Of a stretch of 64,000 nucleotides of DNA, positions 40,091-50,485 are shown piece by piece (position 1 is the first letter of the stretch; every line of letters starts with the position of its first letter). The DNA is from Ramlibacter algicola (GTDB taxonomy: Bacteria; Pseudomonadota; Gammaproteobacteria; Burkholderiales; Burkholderiaceae_C). The notes below the pieces were generated by a model. It did no database searches. It was given only the letters and a program-made list of their open reading frames with translations, and was not told where the DNA came from. Made by a program: the position numbers and the translations under genes. Location of the stretch: positions 2,604,001 to 2,668,000 of the forward strand of contig NZ_JAEDAO010000001.1 in the NCBI RefSeq assembly GCF_016641735.1, in the 5' to 3' direction.

Positions 40091-42037
40091 TCACTCGCGC
40101 GAACCGCGCGAAGGGGCCGCCAGTGCCGGGTCGATCTCCGGCAGGTCGAAATCCAGCATGGCACCGTTCGCCGGTGCCGCCGGGGCCTCGTCCAGGTTCA
40201 GGTCGAGGTCCAGCACCACGCCCTGCCCGTCGGCTTCGTCGTTGCCGGACTGGCCCGTCGACAGCGGGTGGATCGACGTGTGCGAGAACCCTTCGGCCCC
40301 GAAGTCCGAGTTGCCGCCGACCAGCTCGCTCGCATCCTCGTGGAAGCCGCTGTGGGAGCCAGTGTCCGTCAGCACCTGCTGGCCGATGTGGTGCAGCAGG
40401 AGGAGCTCGCGGTAGGCCTGCAGGCTGAAGGCCTGGGCGCCGTCCTTGCTCGGGCCGCGGAAGATCGACTCCTCGATGACGTCCAGCACGCGGCGCGCGG
40501 GCCACAGCGCGACGATGCGCTGCATCGCGTTGTCGTAGGCCTCGATGCCGGCGTTTTCCAGGCTGTAGTTGTCGAACTCGGGCACCTTCGCGTTGAAGCG
40601 GCGCTGGAATTCGCGCCGCACCCACTCGAAGTCCTCGCGCCGGCCCAGCCGGTGGTAGATCTCGACCAGGTCCAGCCACGCGACGGCGCTGGTCTCGGGA
40701 TTGGCCTGGATGTGGCTGCGCAGGACGTCGATGGCGCGGTCGTATTCACCGAGCGACGAGAAGAAGTCGGCTTCCTGCTGCACGTCGTGCAGTTCCTCGG
40801 CCTTCAGCGCGCGGGTGCCGGTCTGGCTGGGCTGGAAGTCGCCGTCGGTGCGCGCGCTGACGTGCAGGGGCGCCTGCATGGTGGGCGGTTGCACCGGGTC
40901 GGGGTGAACCATCGGCTCGGGTGCTTGCGACACGAGGCGCGAGCGCGGCTTGCCGGGCGCGTCGTCCTCGTCCTCGCCCGGCTTGGACGGCTCCGCGCGG
41001 GCGACCACCGGCGCGGCCTCGGCGCCCGCGCGCGGACGGCGCGCATCCCGGTCGCTGGCCGGGTCGCGCCACCAGTTGGCGGCCGCGGCCTCCTGCATGC
41101 GGCTGGTCTGCCGCCACAGGAAGGCCATGAAGCCCGCCATGACGGCGACCAGCGCGAGCAGCACGTAGACCAGCGGATTCGAGTAGCGCTCGTTCTCGGC
41201 GCGCACCAGTTGCGCGTGCAGCTGCAACATCGTCGAGTCGTTGCGCTGCAGGAACTGGCGCATGTCGCGCAGGTCGCGCTCGATGGCCTGCAGGCGCGCC
41301 GCCTGCCGCAGCGATTCTTCGCTGGGCGGCGCCGGCTCGCCCAGGCCGACGGGGACATCCAGCTTGAGGCGATCGCGGGGCCCTGCCGAAGGCGCCGGCG
41401 TGGCCGCAGCTTGCGGATTCACGGTGGCCGGCTGCGACGGTGCGGCCGGCTGGGCGGCTGCAGCGGCTGCCTTGGGCTTCGGCGCGGCCTTGCGCTTGGG
41501 CGCTCCCGGCTTGGGCGCGGCCGGCTTCGCCGCATCGACCGTCCCGGGCTGCACGCTGGGCAGGCCCCGGCTCATGGACAGGTTCAGCGGCGCGGCGTTC
41601 GCGGCGGCTTCGGCCGCTTCGGTGCGCGCCGTCGCCGGCAAGGGACGCGACTGCTCCGCGGCCGGATCGGGCTCGGTGAGCAGGACGAGCCGGCGCGTGA
41701 AGCGGCTGCCGCATCCCAGTTGCAGGTAGACGGTGACCACCGGCTCGTTGATCGCGGACATCGCCCGCACGCGCACGGCCGGGCCGCGAGGGGTGCTCTG
41801 GAGCTCGGTGCTGACGCTGGAGGGCGCGACGCGCAGGTCGCCGTAGAAGACGTCCGCCTCGGCGCACTCGGGGGCGGCATCGCCGGCGCCTTCGAGCACC
41901 AGGGGAACCATGAGGTCCAGCGGCCGGCCGATCAACGCCGGACCCTGCGGGCGGCCGACGGTGGCCGCGTCCACGGCAGCGGCCAGGCAGGCCACAAGAG
42001 CCAACGCTGCGCATCGGTACGGCCGGATGAGCTTCAT
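40091..42037 (-). CDS. FimV-like membrane protein with cytoplasmic TPR domain
   Basis: A 648-residue protein with FimV/HubP-like organisation. A signal peptide (1-24) precedes a periplasmic beta domain (about 30-130), an Ala/Pro/Lys-rich linker, a coiled coil and one membrane helix (about 305-327, NPLVYVLLALVAVMAGFMAFLW), then an acidic cytoplasmic region with TPR repeats (ADFFSSLGEYDRAIDVLRSHI, AWLDLVEIYHRLGRREDFEWVRREF). No LysM domain is evident, unlike Pseudomonas FimV, which binds peptidoglycan and organises the pole. ATG 42037 precedes the signal peptide. A second, short protein of similar start lies 1.6 kb away. Confidence 0.75.
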   Translation of the reverse strand: MKLIRPYRCAALALVACLAAAVDAATVGRPQGPALIGRPLDLMVPLVLEGAGDAAPECAEADVFYGDLRVAPSSVSTELQSTPRGPAVRVRAMSAINEPVVTVYLQLGCGSRFTRRLVLLTEPDPAAEQSRPLPATARTEAAEAAANAAPLNLSMSRGLPSVQPGTVDAAKPAAPKPGAPKRKAAPKPKAAAAAAQPAAPSQPATVNPQAAATPAPSAGPRDRLKLDVPVGLGEPAPPSEESLRQAARLQAIERDLRDMRQFLQRNDSTMLQLHAQLVRAENERYSNPLVYVLLALVAVMAGFMAFLWRQTSRMQEAAAANWWRDPASDRDARRPRAGAEAAPVVARAEPSKPGEDEDDAPGKPRSRLVSQAPEPMVHPDPVQPPTMQAPLHVSARTDGDFQPSQTGTRALKAEELHDVQQEADFFSSLGEYDRAIDVLRSHIQANPETSAVAWLDLVEIYHRLGRREDFEWVRREFQRRFNAKVPEFDNYSLENAGIEAYDNAMQRIVALWPARRVLDVIEESIFRGPSKDGAQAFSLQAYRELLLLHHIGQQVLTDTGSHSGFHEDASELVGGNSDFGAEGFSHTSIHPLSTGQSGNDEADGQGVVLDLDLNLDEAPAAPANGAMLDFDLPEIDPALAAPSRGSRE

Positions 42038-42102
42038 GGACGCCTCATTCTTGCACAGCAGGGCTGAAACGCGAGTGAAAAACGGTGCCGGATAATCCCT
42101 CG

Positions 42103-43623
42103 ATGCACACTCCGTACGACATCGTCGGCGTCGTCGGCACCGGGGCGATGGGCCGCGGCATCGCCCAGATCGCCGCCCAGTCCGGCTCGCGGGTTCGCCT
42201 GTTCGACACGCAAGCCGCCGCGCTCGACCGCGCCGTGAAGGACATCGGCGCGCAGTGGGATCGCCTCGTGGACAAGGGCCGCCTCGACGCCGCCCAGGCG
42301 CAAGCCGCCCGCGAACGCCTGCTGCCCGCCACCACCCTGCAGGACCTGCGCGACTGCGGCCTGGTCGTCGAAGCCATCGTCGAGCGGCTCGATGCCAAGC
42401 AGTCGCTGTTCCGCGACCTCGAGGCCATCGTCGGCCCCGACGCCGTGCTGGCGACCAACACATCGTCGCTCTCGGTCACCGCGATCGCCGCCAGCCTGCA
42501 GCGCCCGCAGCGATGCGCCGGCTACCACTTCTTCAACCCCGTGCCGCTGATGAAGGTGGTCGAGGTCGTCTCCGGCGTGCGCACCGATGCGGCGGTGTGC
42601 GACGCGCTGGCGGCATATGCGCGCCACATGGGCCACACGCCCGTGCAGGCGCAGGACACCCCCGGCTTCATCGTCAACCACGCGGGGCGCGGCTATGGCA
42701 CCGAGGCCCTGCGCATCGTGGGCGAAGGCGTGGCGGACTTCGCCACCATCGACCGCATCCTGCGCGACCAGGTCGGCTTCAAGCTCGGGCCGTTCGAGCT
42801 GCTGGACCTCACCGCGCTGGACGTGTCGCACCCGGTGATGGAATCGATCTACCGGCAGTACTACGACGAGGCGCGCTACCGCCCGAGCGTCATCACCGCC
42901 CAGCGCCTGGCCGGCGGCCTGCTCGGCCGCAAGACCGGCGAGGGCTTCTATCGCTACGTCGATGGCAAGGCCCAGGTGCCGACCGAACCCGCGGCGCCGC
43001 AGGTCGACGAGATCCCGCCCGTGTGGGTGTCGACGCGCGCCGCGCGGCGTGCGGAGCTGTACCAGCTGCTCAAGGACCTCGGCGCGAAGATCGAGACCGG
43101 CCAATCGCCCTCCCCGTCCGCGCTGACGCTGGTGGCACCTCTGGGTTTCGACATCACGACGGTCGCGGTCGTCGAGCGGCTGGATCCCGCGCGCACGATC
43201 GGCATCGACATGCTGGTCGAGGACGCGGCCACCAAGCGGCGCGTCCTCGCCACCAACCCGGCGACGCGCACCGACATGCGCGACGCCGCGCATGCGCTGT
43301 TCGCCCGCGACGGCAAGGCCGTCAGCGTGATCCGCGACTCGGCCGGCTTCGTGACGCAGCGCGTGGTCGCGGCCATCGTGAACATCGCCTCGGACATCTG
43401 CCAGCAACGCATCTGCACGCCGAAGGACCTGGAGACCGCCGTCACGCTCGGCCTCGGCTACCCGATGGGGCCGCTCGCGATGGGCAACCGCTGGGGTCCC
43501 GCCAACGTGCTCGAAGTGCTGTTCAACATGCAGACGGTCTATGGCGACCAGCGCTACCGCCCCAGCCCCTGGCTGCGGCGCCGCGGCGCCATCGGCCTGT
43601 CGCTGCTGCAGGAAGAGGCCTGA
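42103..43623 (+). CDS. 3-hydroxyacyl-CoA dehydrogenase (PaaH type)
   Basis: A 506-residue NAD-dependent dehydrogenase of the PaaH/PaaC group. Rossmann motif VGVVGTGAMGRGIAQIAAQSG, catalytic His in GYHFFNPVPLMKVVEVV and Glu/Asn in TPGFIVNHAGRGYGTEAL lie in the first domain; a second 3HCDH-like C-terminal domain follows (about 390-490, DSAGFVTQRVVAAIVNIASDI). The long form is used in phenylacetyl-CoA and related acyl-CoA degradation. ATG 42103 is the start; a GTG at 42085 is possible. Nearby acyl-CoA genes suggest a joint beta-oxidation role. Confidence 0.9.
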   Translation: MHTPYDIVGVVGTGAMGRGIAQIAAQSGSRVRLFDTQAAALDRAVKDIGAQWDRLVDKGRLDAAQAQAARERLLPATTLQDLRDCGLVVEAIVERLDAKQSLFRDLEAIVGPDAVLATNTSSLSVTAIAASLQRPQRCAGYHFFNPVPLMKVVEVVSGVRTDAAVCDALAAYARHMGHTPVQAQDTPGFIVNHAGRGYGTEALRIVGEGVADFATIDRILRDQVGFKLGPFELLDLTALDVSHPVMESIYRQYYDEARYRPSVITAQRLAGGLLGRKTGEGFYRYVDGKAQVPTEPAAPQVDEIPPVWVSTRAARRAELYQLLKDLGAKIETGQSPSPSALTLVAPLGFDITTVAVVERLDPARTIGIDMLVEDAATKRRVLATNPATRTDMRDAAHALFARDGKAVSVIRDSAGFVTQRVVAAIVNIASDICQQRICTPKDLETAVTLGLGYPMGPLAMGNRWGPANVLEVLFNMQTVYGDQRYRPSPWLRRRGAIGLSLLQEEA

Positions 43624-43629
43624 CGGCCC

Positions 43630-44046
43630 TCAGGCCGAAGCGTCGGGCGCGCGCAGGCCGCGCAGCCGCCACCAGAACGCGGCCGCGCCGGCGGTCAGCG
43701 CCAGCAGCAGGCCTGCCAGCGCAACCACCACCGGGTTGAGGCGGCTTTCGTCCTGCGCCTGCGCGAGCCGGGCCTGCAGGTCGTTCATCTGCTTCTGCTG
43801 ACGCTGCGCCTGGTCCATCGCCTGCAGCAGGTCGTCCTGGCGCGCCGCCACCTGGGCCTGCAGCGCGGACGCCGGTTGCCGGATGCGGGCGCTGAACGTC
43901 GCCTCGGGCGTGGGGGGCCAGGCGAGCGTCGTGCTCAGGCGCAATTGCGGCGAGCCCACGTCGATCGCTTCCGCCGCGCTCGATGGCGGCACGGCCGCCA
44001 GGGCGGCAAGCCAGGTCACGATGCAGGCGAAGGCGTGGCGGCTCAT
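43630..44046 (-). CDS. Short signal-anchored coiled-coil protein, FimV-N-like
   Basis: A 138-residue protein. A signal peptide (about 1-25, ending PSSAAEA) precedes a short segment (IDVGSPQLRLSTTLAWPP), a coiled coil (SALQAQVAARQDDLLQAMDQAQRQQKQMNDLQARLAQAQDE) and a C-terminal membrane helix (NPVVVALAGLLLALTAGAAAFWW). The layout repeats the central part of the FimV-like protein at 40091-42037, lacking its cytoplasmic TPR half. The function is unknown; a shape or polarity scaffold is possible. Confidence 0.65.
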   Translation of the reverse strand: MSRHAFACIVTWLAALAAVPPSSAAEAIDVGSPQLRLSTTLAWPPTPEATFSARIRQPASALQAQVAARQDDLLQAMDQAQRQQKQMNDLQARLAQAQDESRLNPVVVALAGLLLALTAGAAAFWWRLRGLRAPDASA

Positions 44047-44097
44047 GGGCGGGATTGTGCCGGTCGCGCCCGCATCCGGCCTTGCTATCCTCCGCCG

Positions 44098-44874
44098 ATG
44101 CCCGCCGAACTGAAAAGCACGAGCCAGGGCGGCACCATGGTGCTGACCATCAGCAATCCCGAGATGCGCAACGCGCTCGGCCCCGAGATGTACGCCGCCG
44201 GCGTCGAGGCGTTCAATGCCGCCGAGAGCCACCCCGAGGTGCGCTGCGTCGTCATCACCGGCGAAGGCAGCTCGTTCTGCGCCGGCGGCAACCTGCAGCG
44301 GCTGCTGGCCAACCGGCAGCAGCCGCCCGAAGTGCAGGCCCGCAGCATCGAAGGCCTGCACGACTGGATCGAGACGATCCGCAACTTCCCCAAGCCGATC
44401 ATCGCGGCCGTCGAAGGCCCGGCCGCCGGCGCCGGCTTCTCGCTCGCGCTCGCCTGCGACCTGGTCGTCGCGGCTTCCGATGCCGTGTTCGTCATGGCGT
44501 ACACCACCGTGGGCCTGTCGCCCGACGGCGGCGCCACGTGGTCGCTGGCGCGCGCTCTGCCGCGGCAGCTGGCGAGCGAACTGCTCTTCACCGGCGAGCG
44601 CATCGGCAGCGAGCGGCTGCAGGCCCTCGGCCTGGTCAATCGCGTCGTCCCGCCCGGTACCGCGCTCACCGAGGCGCTCGCGCTGGCCGAGCGCCTGGGG
44701 CAGCGCGCGCCGAACGCGCTCGCAAGCGTGAAGGAGCTGCTCAACGAGGCCGGGGCCGCGTCGCTGCACGACCACCTGGCTTCCGAACGCGACCACTTCG
44801 TGCGCAACCTGCACCACCCGAACGCGGGCGAGGCCATCAGCGCCTTCCTCGACAAGCGCAAGCCGCGCGGCTGA
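44098..44874 (+). CDS. Enoyl-CoA hydratase/isomerase family protein
   Basis: A 258-residue crotonase-fold protein. The oxyanion-hole segments SSFCAGGNLQRLL and AAGAGFSLALACDLVVA are conserved, and YTTVGLSPDGGATWSLAR replaces the usual catalytic glutamate region with the Asp/Gly pattern found in PaaG-like isomerases. It may hydrate or isomerise an enoyl-CoA. It stands between the short FimV-like gene (divergent) and the Crp-like regulator, near the PaaH-type dehydrogenase. Confidence 0.88.
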   Translation: MPAELKSTSQGGTMVLTISNPEMRNALGPEMYAAGVEAFNAAESHPEVRCVVITGEGSSFCAGGNLQRLLANRQQPPEVQARSIEGLHDWIETIRNFPKPIIAAVEGPAAGAGFSLALACDLVVAASDAVFVMAYTTVGLSPDGGATWSLARALPRQLASELLFTGERIGSERLQALGLVNRVVPPGTALTEALALAERLGQRAPNALASVKELLNEAGAASLHDHLASERDHFVRNLHHPNAGEAISAFLDKRKPRG

Positions 44875-44953
44875 GCCGCGCGGGAAACCCTGACCGGCGA
44901 CGCGGTCCCGCACGGGACAATCGGCGGGCGCGCAGTCACTGACAAGACAGCCC

Positions 44954-45676
44954 ATGGACGAACCCATTCTTACGATCGAGGAGCGCGAGGCGATCAACGC
45001 GGGGCGCTGGTTCTCCTCCCTCTCCCCTTCACTGCGCCACGACATCCTCCGATGCGCCTACGTCAAACGCTTCAAGGACGGCGACCTGATCGCCGCGCGC
45101 GGCGATCCGCCCGAGGACTGGATCGCGTGCGCCAAGGGCGCGGTGCGGGTGAGCTCGACGTCGATCTCGGGCAAGCAGATCACGCTGACCTACGTCGAGC
45201 CGGGCATCTGGTTCGGCGACGTGGCGATCTTCGACGGCGACCGGCGCACGCACGATGCCTATGCGCACGGCGACACCACGATCCTGTGCGTCGCCAAGGC
45301 CGACTTCCGCAAGATCCTCGCCTCGCACGTGGAGCTGTACGAGGCGATGCTGCGGCTGCACGCGCGCCGCATCCGGCAGCTGTTCGGCCTGGTGGAAGAC
45401 CTCAACACGCTGCCCCTGCGCGCGCGGCTCGCCAAGCAGCTGCTGCACCTGGTGCGCAGCTATGGCGTGCCACAGCTGGCCGACGGCAGCGAACTGCGCA
45501 TCGGCCTGCAGCTGGCGCAGGAAGAACTCGCGCAGTTGCTCGGCGCCTCGCGCCAGCGCGTCAACCAGGAATTGAAGGCGATGGAACGCGAGGAAGTCAT
45601 CCGCATCGAGCCGGGCGGCCTGGTCGTGCGCAACCGCGACGCCCTGATGCGCATCGTGGAAGCCGACAACACCTAG
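44954..45676 (+). CDS. Crp/Fnr family transcriptional regulator
   Basis: A 240-residue regulator. An N-terminal cyclic-nucleotide-binding fold (about 25-145, RFKDGDLIAARGDPPEDWIACAKGAVRVS, GIWFGDVAIFDGDRRTHDA) precedes a winged helix (AQEELAQLLGASRQRVNQELKAMER). No N-terminal cysteine cluster is present, so it is not an oxygen-sensing Fnr. Residues for cAMP binding are incomplete, so the effector is uncertain. It is six bases ahead of the kinase-dehydrogenase pair and probably shares their transcript. Confidence 0.9.
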   Translation: MDEPILTIEEREAINAGRWFSSLSPSLRHDILRCAYVKRFKDGDLIAARGDPPEDWIACAKGAVRVSSTSISGKQITLTYVEPGIWFGDVAIFDGDRRTHDAYAHGDTTILCVAKADFRKILASHVELYEAMLRLHARRIRQLFGLVEDLNTLPLRARLAKQLLHLVRSYGVPQLADGSELRIGLQLAQEELAQLLGASRQRVNQELKAMEREEVIRIEPGGLVVRNRDALMRIVEADNT

Positions 45677-45682
45677 AACACC

Positions 45683-46786
45683 ATGGCTGATTACGACCAT
45701 TTCGTGGGCACGCGCCCCGTCTCCGACAAGCACGCCTTCGACACCGCCGCGCTCACCGCCTGGCTCGAAGCGAACATGCCCGGCTTCCGCGGCCCGCTCA
45801 CCGTCTCGATGTTCAAGGGCGGCCAGTCCAACCCGACGTACAAGCTCGACACGCCCGGCGGCAGCTACGTCATGCGATCCAAGCCGGGTCCCGTCGCCAA
45901 GCTGCTGCCGTCGGCCCATGCGGTCGAACGCGAGTTCACCGTCATGAGCGGCCTTGCCGGAACCGATGTGCCGGTGCCCAGGATGCACTGCCTGTGCGAG
46001 GACGAATCGGTGATCGGCCGCGCGTTCTATGTCATGGAGTTCATGCAAGGCCGCGTGCTGTGGGACCAGGCGCTGCCGCAGATGGACAACGCGGGCCGCG
46101 CGGCCATCTACGACGAGATGAACCGCGTCATCGCGGCGCTGCACACGGTGGACTTCCGCGCGCGCGGCCTGCAGGACTACGGCAAGCCGGGCAACTACTT
46201 CGAGCGCCAGATCGGCCGCTGGAGCAAGCAGTACAAGGCCTCGACCGATGGAGCCGGGCCCATGAGCCAGCCGATCGAGGCGATGGAGCGGCTGGTCGAA
46301 TGGCTGCCCGCGCACATTCCCGCCGCGGGCCGCGACGAATCCAAGGTGTCGATCGTCCACGGCGACTTCCGCCTGGACAACCTGATGTTCGATGCGACCG
46401 AGCCGCGCGTGATCGCCGTGCTGGACTGGGAGCTGTCGACCCTGGGCCATCCGCTGGCCGACTTCAGCTACCACTGCATGGCCTGGCACGTGCCGCATTC
46501 GATGTCGCGCGGCATCGGCGGCCTGGACCACCAGGCCCTGGGCATCCCGACGGAGGACGAGTACATCCGCCGCTACTGCGACCGCACCGGGCTGGCCACG
46601 GTGCAGGACCTGAAGGCGGACTGGAACTTCTACATGGCCTACAACATGTTCCGCATCGCGGCGATCCTGCAGGGGATCGCCAAGCGCGTGGAGGCCGGCA
46701 CGGCCTCCAGCGCCCAAGCGGCCGCCTCCGGCGCCGGGGCCCGGCCGATGGCCGAACTCGCCTGGCAATTCGCGCAGCGCGCCTGA
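45683..46786 (+). CDS. Phosphotransferase family protein (ACAD10/11 N-domain, LvaA-like)
   Basis: A 367-residue APH-fold kinase of the group found fused to or beside acyl-CoA dehydrogenases. Landmarks are [12 protein letters not shown] (P-loop-like), YVMRSKP (ATP Lys), the catalytic [15 protein letters not shown], and metal-binding [18 protein letters not shown]. In Pseudomonas LvaA and mammalian ACAD10/11 this domain phosphorylates 4-hydroxyacyl-CoA. It is followed by an acyl-CoA dehydrogenase after 26 bases, so the pair likely turns 4-hydroxyacyl-CoA into a substrate for beta-oxidation. This is inference from family knowledge. Confidence 0.85.
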   Translation: MADYDHFVGTRPVSDKHAFDTAALTAWLEANMPGFRGPLTVSMFKGGQSNPTYKLDTPGGSYVMRSKPGPVAKLLPSAHAVEREFTVMSGLAGTDVPVPRMHCLCEDESVIGRAFYVMEFMQGRVLWDQALPQMDNAGRAAIYDEMNRVIAALHTVDFRARGLQDYGKPGNYFERQIGRWSKQYKASTDGAGPMSQPIEAMERLVEWLPAHIPAAGRDESKVSIVHGDFRLDNLMFDATEPRVIAVLDWELSTLGHPLADFSYHCMAWHVPHSMSRGIGGLDHQALGIPTEDEYIRRYCDRTGLATVQDLKADWNFYMAYNMFRIAAILQGIAKRVEAGTASSAQAAASGAGARPMAELAWQFAQRA

Positions 46787-46812
46787 TCCGAACTCCTCAC
46801 GAAAGGGATTCC

Positions 46813-48087
<1,275 letters not shown>

Positions 48088-48096
48088 AAGCGGCCT

Positions 48097-48777
48097 TCAG
48101 GCCTTGAAAGCGCCCAGCGCGCTTTCGCACGCGCTGTGGAAGACCTGCGACGCGTGCTGCAGCACGGGCACCTGCGCGGCGCCCTGCTGCATGCGCAGGT
48201 AGGCCTTGCCGCGCAGCAACATCATCATGAATGGCACCGTGGGCTCGGGCGCGGGCGCCGGCCATTCGAGCAGCTGGCGCACCAGGGCCGAATCGAACCA
48301 GGCCAGCGCGTGCTCACGCGTGTCGGCCAGGATCGAATAGCGGTCCCAGAACACGCGCGGGGCGCTTTCCCAGCCCACCTCCTGGTACATCGCCAGCCAG
48401 CGCATTTCCTCCGGCAGGCTGCTGTCGACGCTGGTGCGCAGCGAATCGGTGTAGTGCGAGTACGCCTGCTTCTCCAGCGTGTTCTTCAGCGGCCGGTTCA
48501 TGAGCACGACCGCGACGTCCGGGTCCACCCCCAGCTCCGCGCGCGCCCGCAATTCCTCGCCCTGGATGTACTTGCGGCTCGGGCGGCCGACTTCCATCTT
48601 CCACGGCTTGCCGCCGACGTCGCCTTGCAGCTGGAATGCGGCACCGCTGGCCGTGAACGCGAACCCCTGCGTGGCGGCCCATTCCGACATCGGGCCCAGG
48701 GCGGCGGCCTCGGTGGCGGCCGCCGTCGCCTGGGGCCTGGCGTCGCGGCTGAAGGCCTTGCGGAGCTTGTCGAACAT
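48097..48777 (-). CDS. Conserved hypothetical protein, 226 residues
   Basis: No family is recognised. The protein is soluble, with MFDKLRKAFSRDA at the start, a region GFAFTASGAAFQLQGDVGGKPWKMEVGRPSRKYIQGEEL, and a helical C-terminus (FMMMLLRGKAYLRMQQGAAQVPVLQHASQVFHSACES). It resembles uncharacterised proteins with a beta-sandwich front and helical end, but I cannot name a domain. It converges with the acyl-CoA dehydrogenase and is divergent from the GST gene. Confidence 0.65.
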   Translation of the reverse strand: MFDKLRKAFSRDARPQATAAATEAAALGPMSEWAATQGFAFTASGAAFQLQGDVGGKPWKMEVGRPSRKYIQGEELRARAELGVDPDVAVVLMNRPLKNTLEKQAYSHYTDSLRTSVDSSLPEEMRWLAMYQEVGWESAPRVFWDRYSILADTREHALAWFDSALVRQLLEWPAPAPEPTVPFMMMLLRGKAYLRMQQGAAQVPVLQHASQVFHSACESALGAFKA

Positions 48778-48839
48778 GTCGCGCCCGGTCGAACTAAAGT
48801 GGCGCGATTATCGAAGCAAATCAGGATGGAGTGCTTGCC

Positions 48840-49532
48840 ATGATCGACGTCTACAGCTGGCCGACACCGAACGGCCACAAGGTCCACATCATGCTGGAGG
48901 AGTGCGGCCTGCCCTGGCGCGCGATTCCCGTGAACATCGGCACCGGCGAGCAGTTCAAGCCCGACTTCCTCGCGATCAGCCCGAACAACAAGATCCCGGC
49001 ACTGGTGGATCCCGATGGACCCGACGGGGAGCCGATCTCGCTGTTCGAGTCCGGCGCGATCCTGGTGTACCTGGCCGGCAAGACAGGCCGCTTCCTGCCG
49101 GCCGACGTGCGCGGCAAGTACGAGGTGCTGCAGTGGCTGATGTTCCAGATGGGTGGCGTGGGCCCGATGCTCGGACAGAACCACCACTTCCGGCAGTACG
49201 CGCCCGAAAAGCTGCCCTACGCGATCGACCGCTACACCAACGAGGCGCGGCGGCTGTACGGCGTCATCGACAAGCGCCTGGCAACCAGCAAGTGGCTCGG
49301 GGGCGACGACTACTCGATCGCCGACATCGCCACCTGGCCGTGGCTGCGCAACTGGAAGAACCAGGGCATGGAACTGGCGGAGTACCCGCACCTGCAGGCC
49401 TGGTTCCAGGCGATCGAGGCGCGTCCGGCGGTGCAGCGTGGCGTGAAGGTGCTGGCCGACCTGCGCAAGCCGATCACCGACGACAAGAGCCGCGAAGTGC
49501 TGTTCGGCAGCACCCAGTACGCGCGGCGCTGA
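48840..49532 (+). CDS. Glutathione S-transferase, Nu class (YfcG-like)
   Basis: A 230-residue glutathione transferase. The thioredoxin-like N-domain begins IDVYSWPTPNGHKVHIMLEECGLPW, with the TPNGHK motif of YfcG/YghU, which uses Thr/Asn to bind two glutathiones and has disulfide reductase activity. SPNNKIPALVDPD and LFESGAILVYLAGKTGRFLP fit the glutathione site. The helical C-domain contains GQNHHFRQYAPEKLPYAIDRYTNEARRLYGV. ATG 48840 has GGAG eight bases upstream. Confidence 0.92.
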   Translation: MIDVYSWPTPNGHKVHIMLEECGLPWRAIPVNIGTGEQFKPDFLAISPNNKIPALVDPDGPDGEPISLFESGAILVYLAGKTGRFLPADVRGKYEVLQWLMFQMGGVGPMLGQNHHFRQYAPEKLPYAIDRYTNEARRLYGVIDKRLATSKWLGGDDYSIADIATWPWLRNWKNQGMELAEYPHLQAWFQAIEARPAVQRGVKVLADLRKPITDDKSREVLFGSTQYARR

Positions 49533-49547
49533 GGGCGCCTGCCGCCG

Positions 49548-49841
49548 TCAGCGGCGGCGGAACACGTGCACGTAGCGGCCGCCGTCGTCGCGCTGCTCCA
49601 GCAGCGCGTGGCCGGTCATGCGGGCGAAGGCCTGGAATTCGGCGAGCGTGCCCTTGTCGGAGGTCAGCACCGTGATCTCCGACCCCGCGGGCAGCTTGTT
49701 CAGCGTGCGGTACAGCCGCACGAGTGGCACCGGGCTGGGCAGGGCCCGCATGTCCACCACCTCGCCGGGCTGCACGCCCGGTCCGTCGAGGTCCATCGCG
49801 TCGGAGACGAACTCCTGCTCCTGGTTGCTGAAACGGGCCAT
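49548..49841 (-). CDS. TusA-like protein lacking the active-site cysteine
   Basis: A 97-residue protein. Residues from about 25 follow the TusA fold: GEVVDMRALPSPVPLVRLYRTLNKLPAGSEITVLTSDKGTLAEFQAFARMTGHALLEQRDDGGRYVHVFRR. TusA proteins have CPxP at the catalytic position; here the cysteine is replaced (SPVP). The protein cannot transfer sulfur by the known mechanism and may act as a binding or regulatory partner. Single gene, divergent from a hypothetical gene. Confidence 0.75.
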   Translation of the reverse strand: MARFSNQEQEFVSDAMDLDGPGVQPGEVVDMRALPSPVPLVRLYRTLNKLPAGSEITVLTSDKGTLAEFQAFARMTGHALLEQRDDGGRYVHVFRRR

Positions 49842-49999
49842 GGACGCATTATGGGTGCGGGCGCACGCCGTGCAACACGTCGCAGCGATTCGCTCCGCCC
49901 GACGAACGCGGAGTGCCCGAGGACCGGCGGCGACGCAGTGGACGCGTCCCGTGAAATCGGTCCTCGCCGCGCCGCACGCCGCTTGCTACCTTCGCGGCC

Positions 50000-50359
50000 A
50001 TGCATTCCCCGCGTGCCCATGGCGCTTCATTCCCCGACACGATGCCGAGCGACCTCGACCTGGACGTCGAGGCCGAGCGCGTGGTCGGTCCGCTGCACGG
50101 GTACCACGTGGCGTGCTATTCGGTGCCGGCGGACGAAGGCTTCTTCGCCTACGCCAAGGTCTACACCGAGCCGCTTTCGTGCGTATGGAACACGCCCTCC
50201 CCCGTCGCCAAGTACGCGGCCGGCCCGTTCGCCACCGGCGACCTCGCCATCGAGGCCGTGGTGCAGAAGTGCGACCTCGACCTGCGCCAGCGCGTGTCGA
50301 AAGCCAACCGCCTGATGCGGTGGCTTGCACGCGCCGGCCGCGGCCCGGCGCGGTCCTGA
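50000..50359 (+). CDS. Hypothetical protein, 119 residues
   Basis: No family is recognised. The middle reads like a compact alpha/beta domain (VGPLHGYHVACYSVPADEGFFAYAKVYTEPLSCVWNTPSPVAKYAAGPF), with a helical C-terminus rich in Arg. ATG 50000 or an internal ATG at 50042 may be the start; the latter removes a poorly ordered 14-residue start. No signal peptide. Confidence 0.6.
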   Translation: MHSPRAHGASFPDTMPSDLDLDVEAERVVGPLHGYHVACYSVPADEGFFAYAKVYTEPLSCVWNTPSPVAKYAAGPFATGDLAIEAVVQKCDLDLRQRVSKANRLMRWLARAGRGPARS

Positions 50360-50485
50360 CTCGCCTGACGCAAATGGGCAACTTGTAACTCGTCGCTGAC
50401 AGTTTTGTTCTTGGAGCCGACGCTTTTCGTCATCTACGATCGTTTCAGGCTGCATGGCGGCCAGAGAAGAACCCGAGGAGAAGAC

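Noticed and set aside
42103..44874. Complete phenylacetate (paa) operon
   Set aside because: Only PaaH-like and enoyl-CoA hydratase genes are present, on separate transcripts with membrane-protein genes between; no paaABCDE or paaK is visible.
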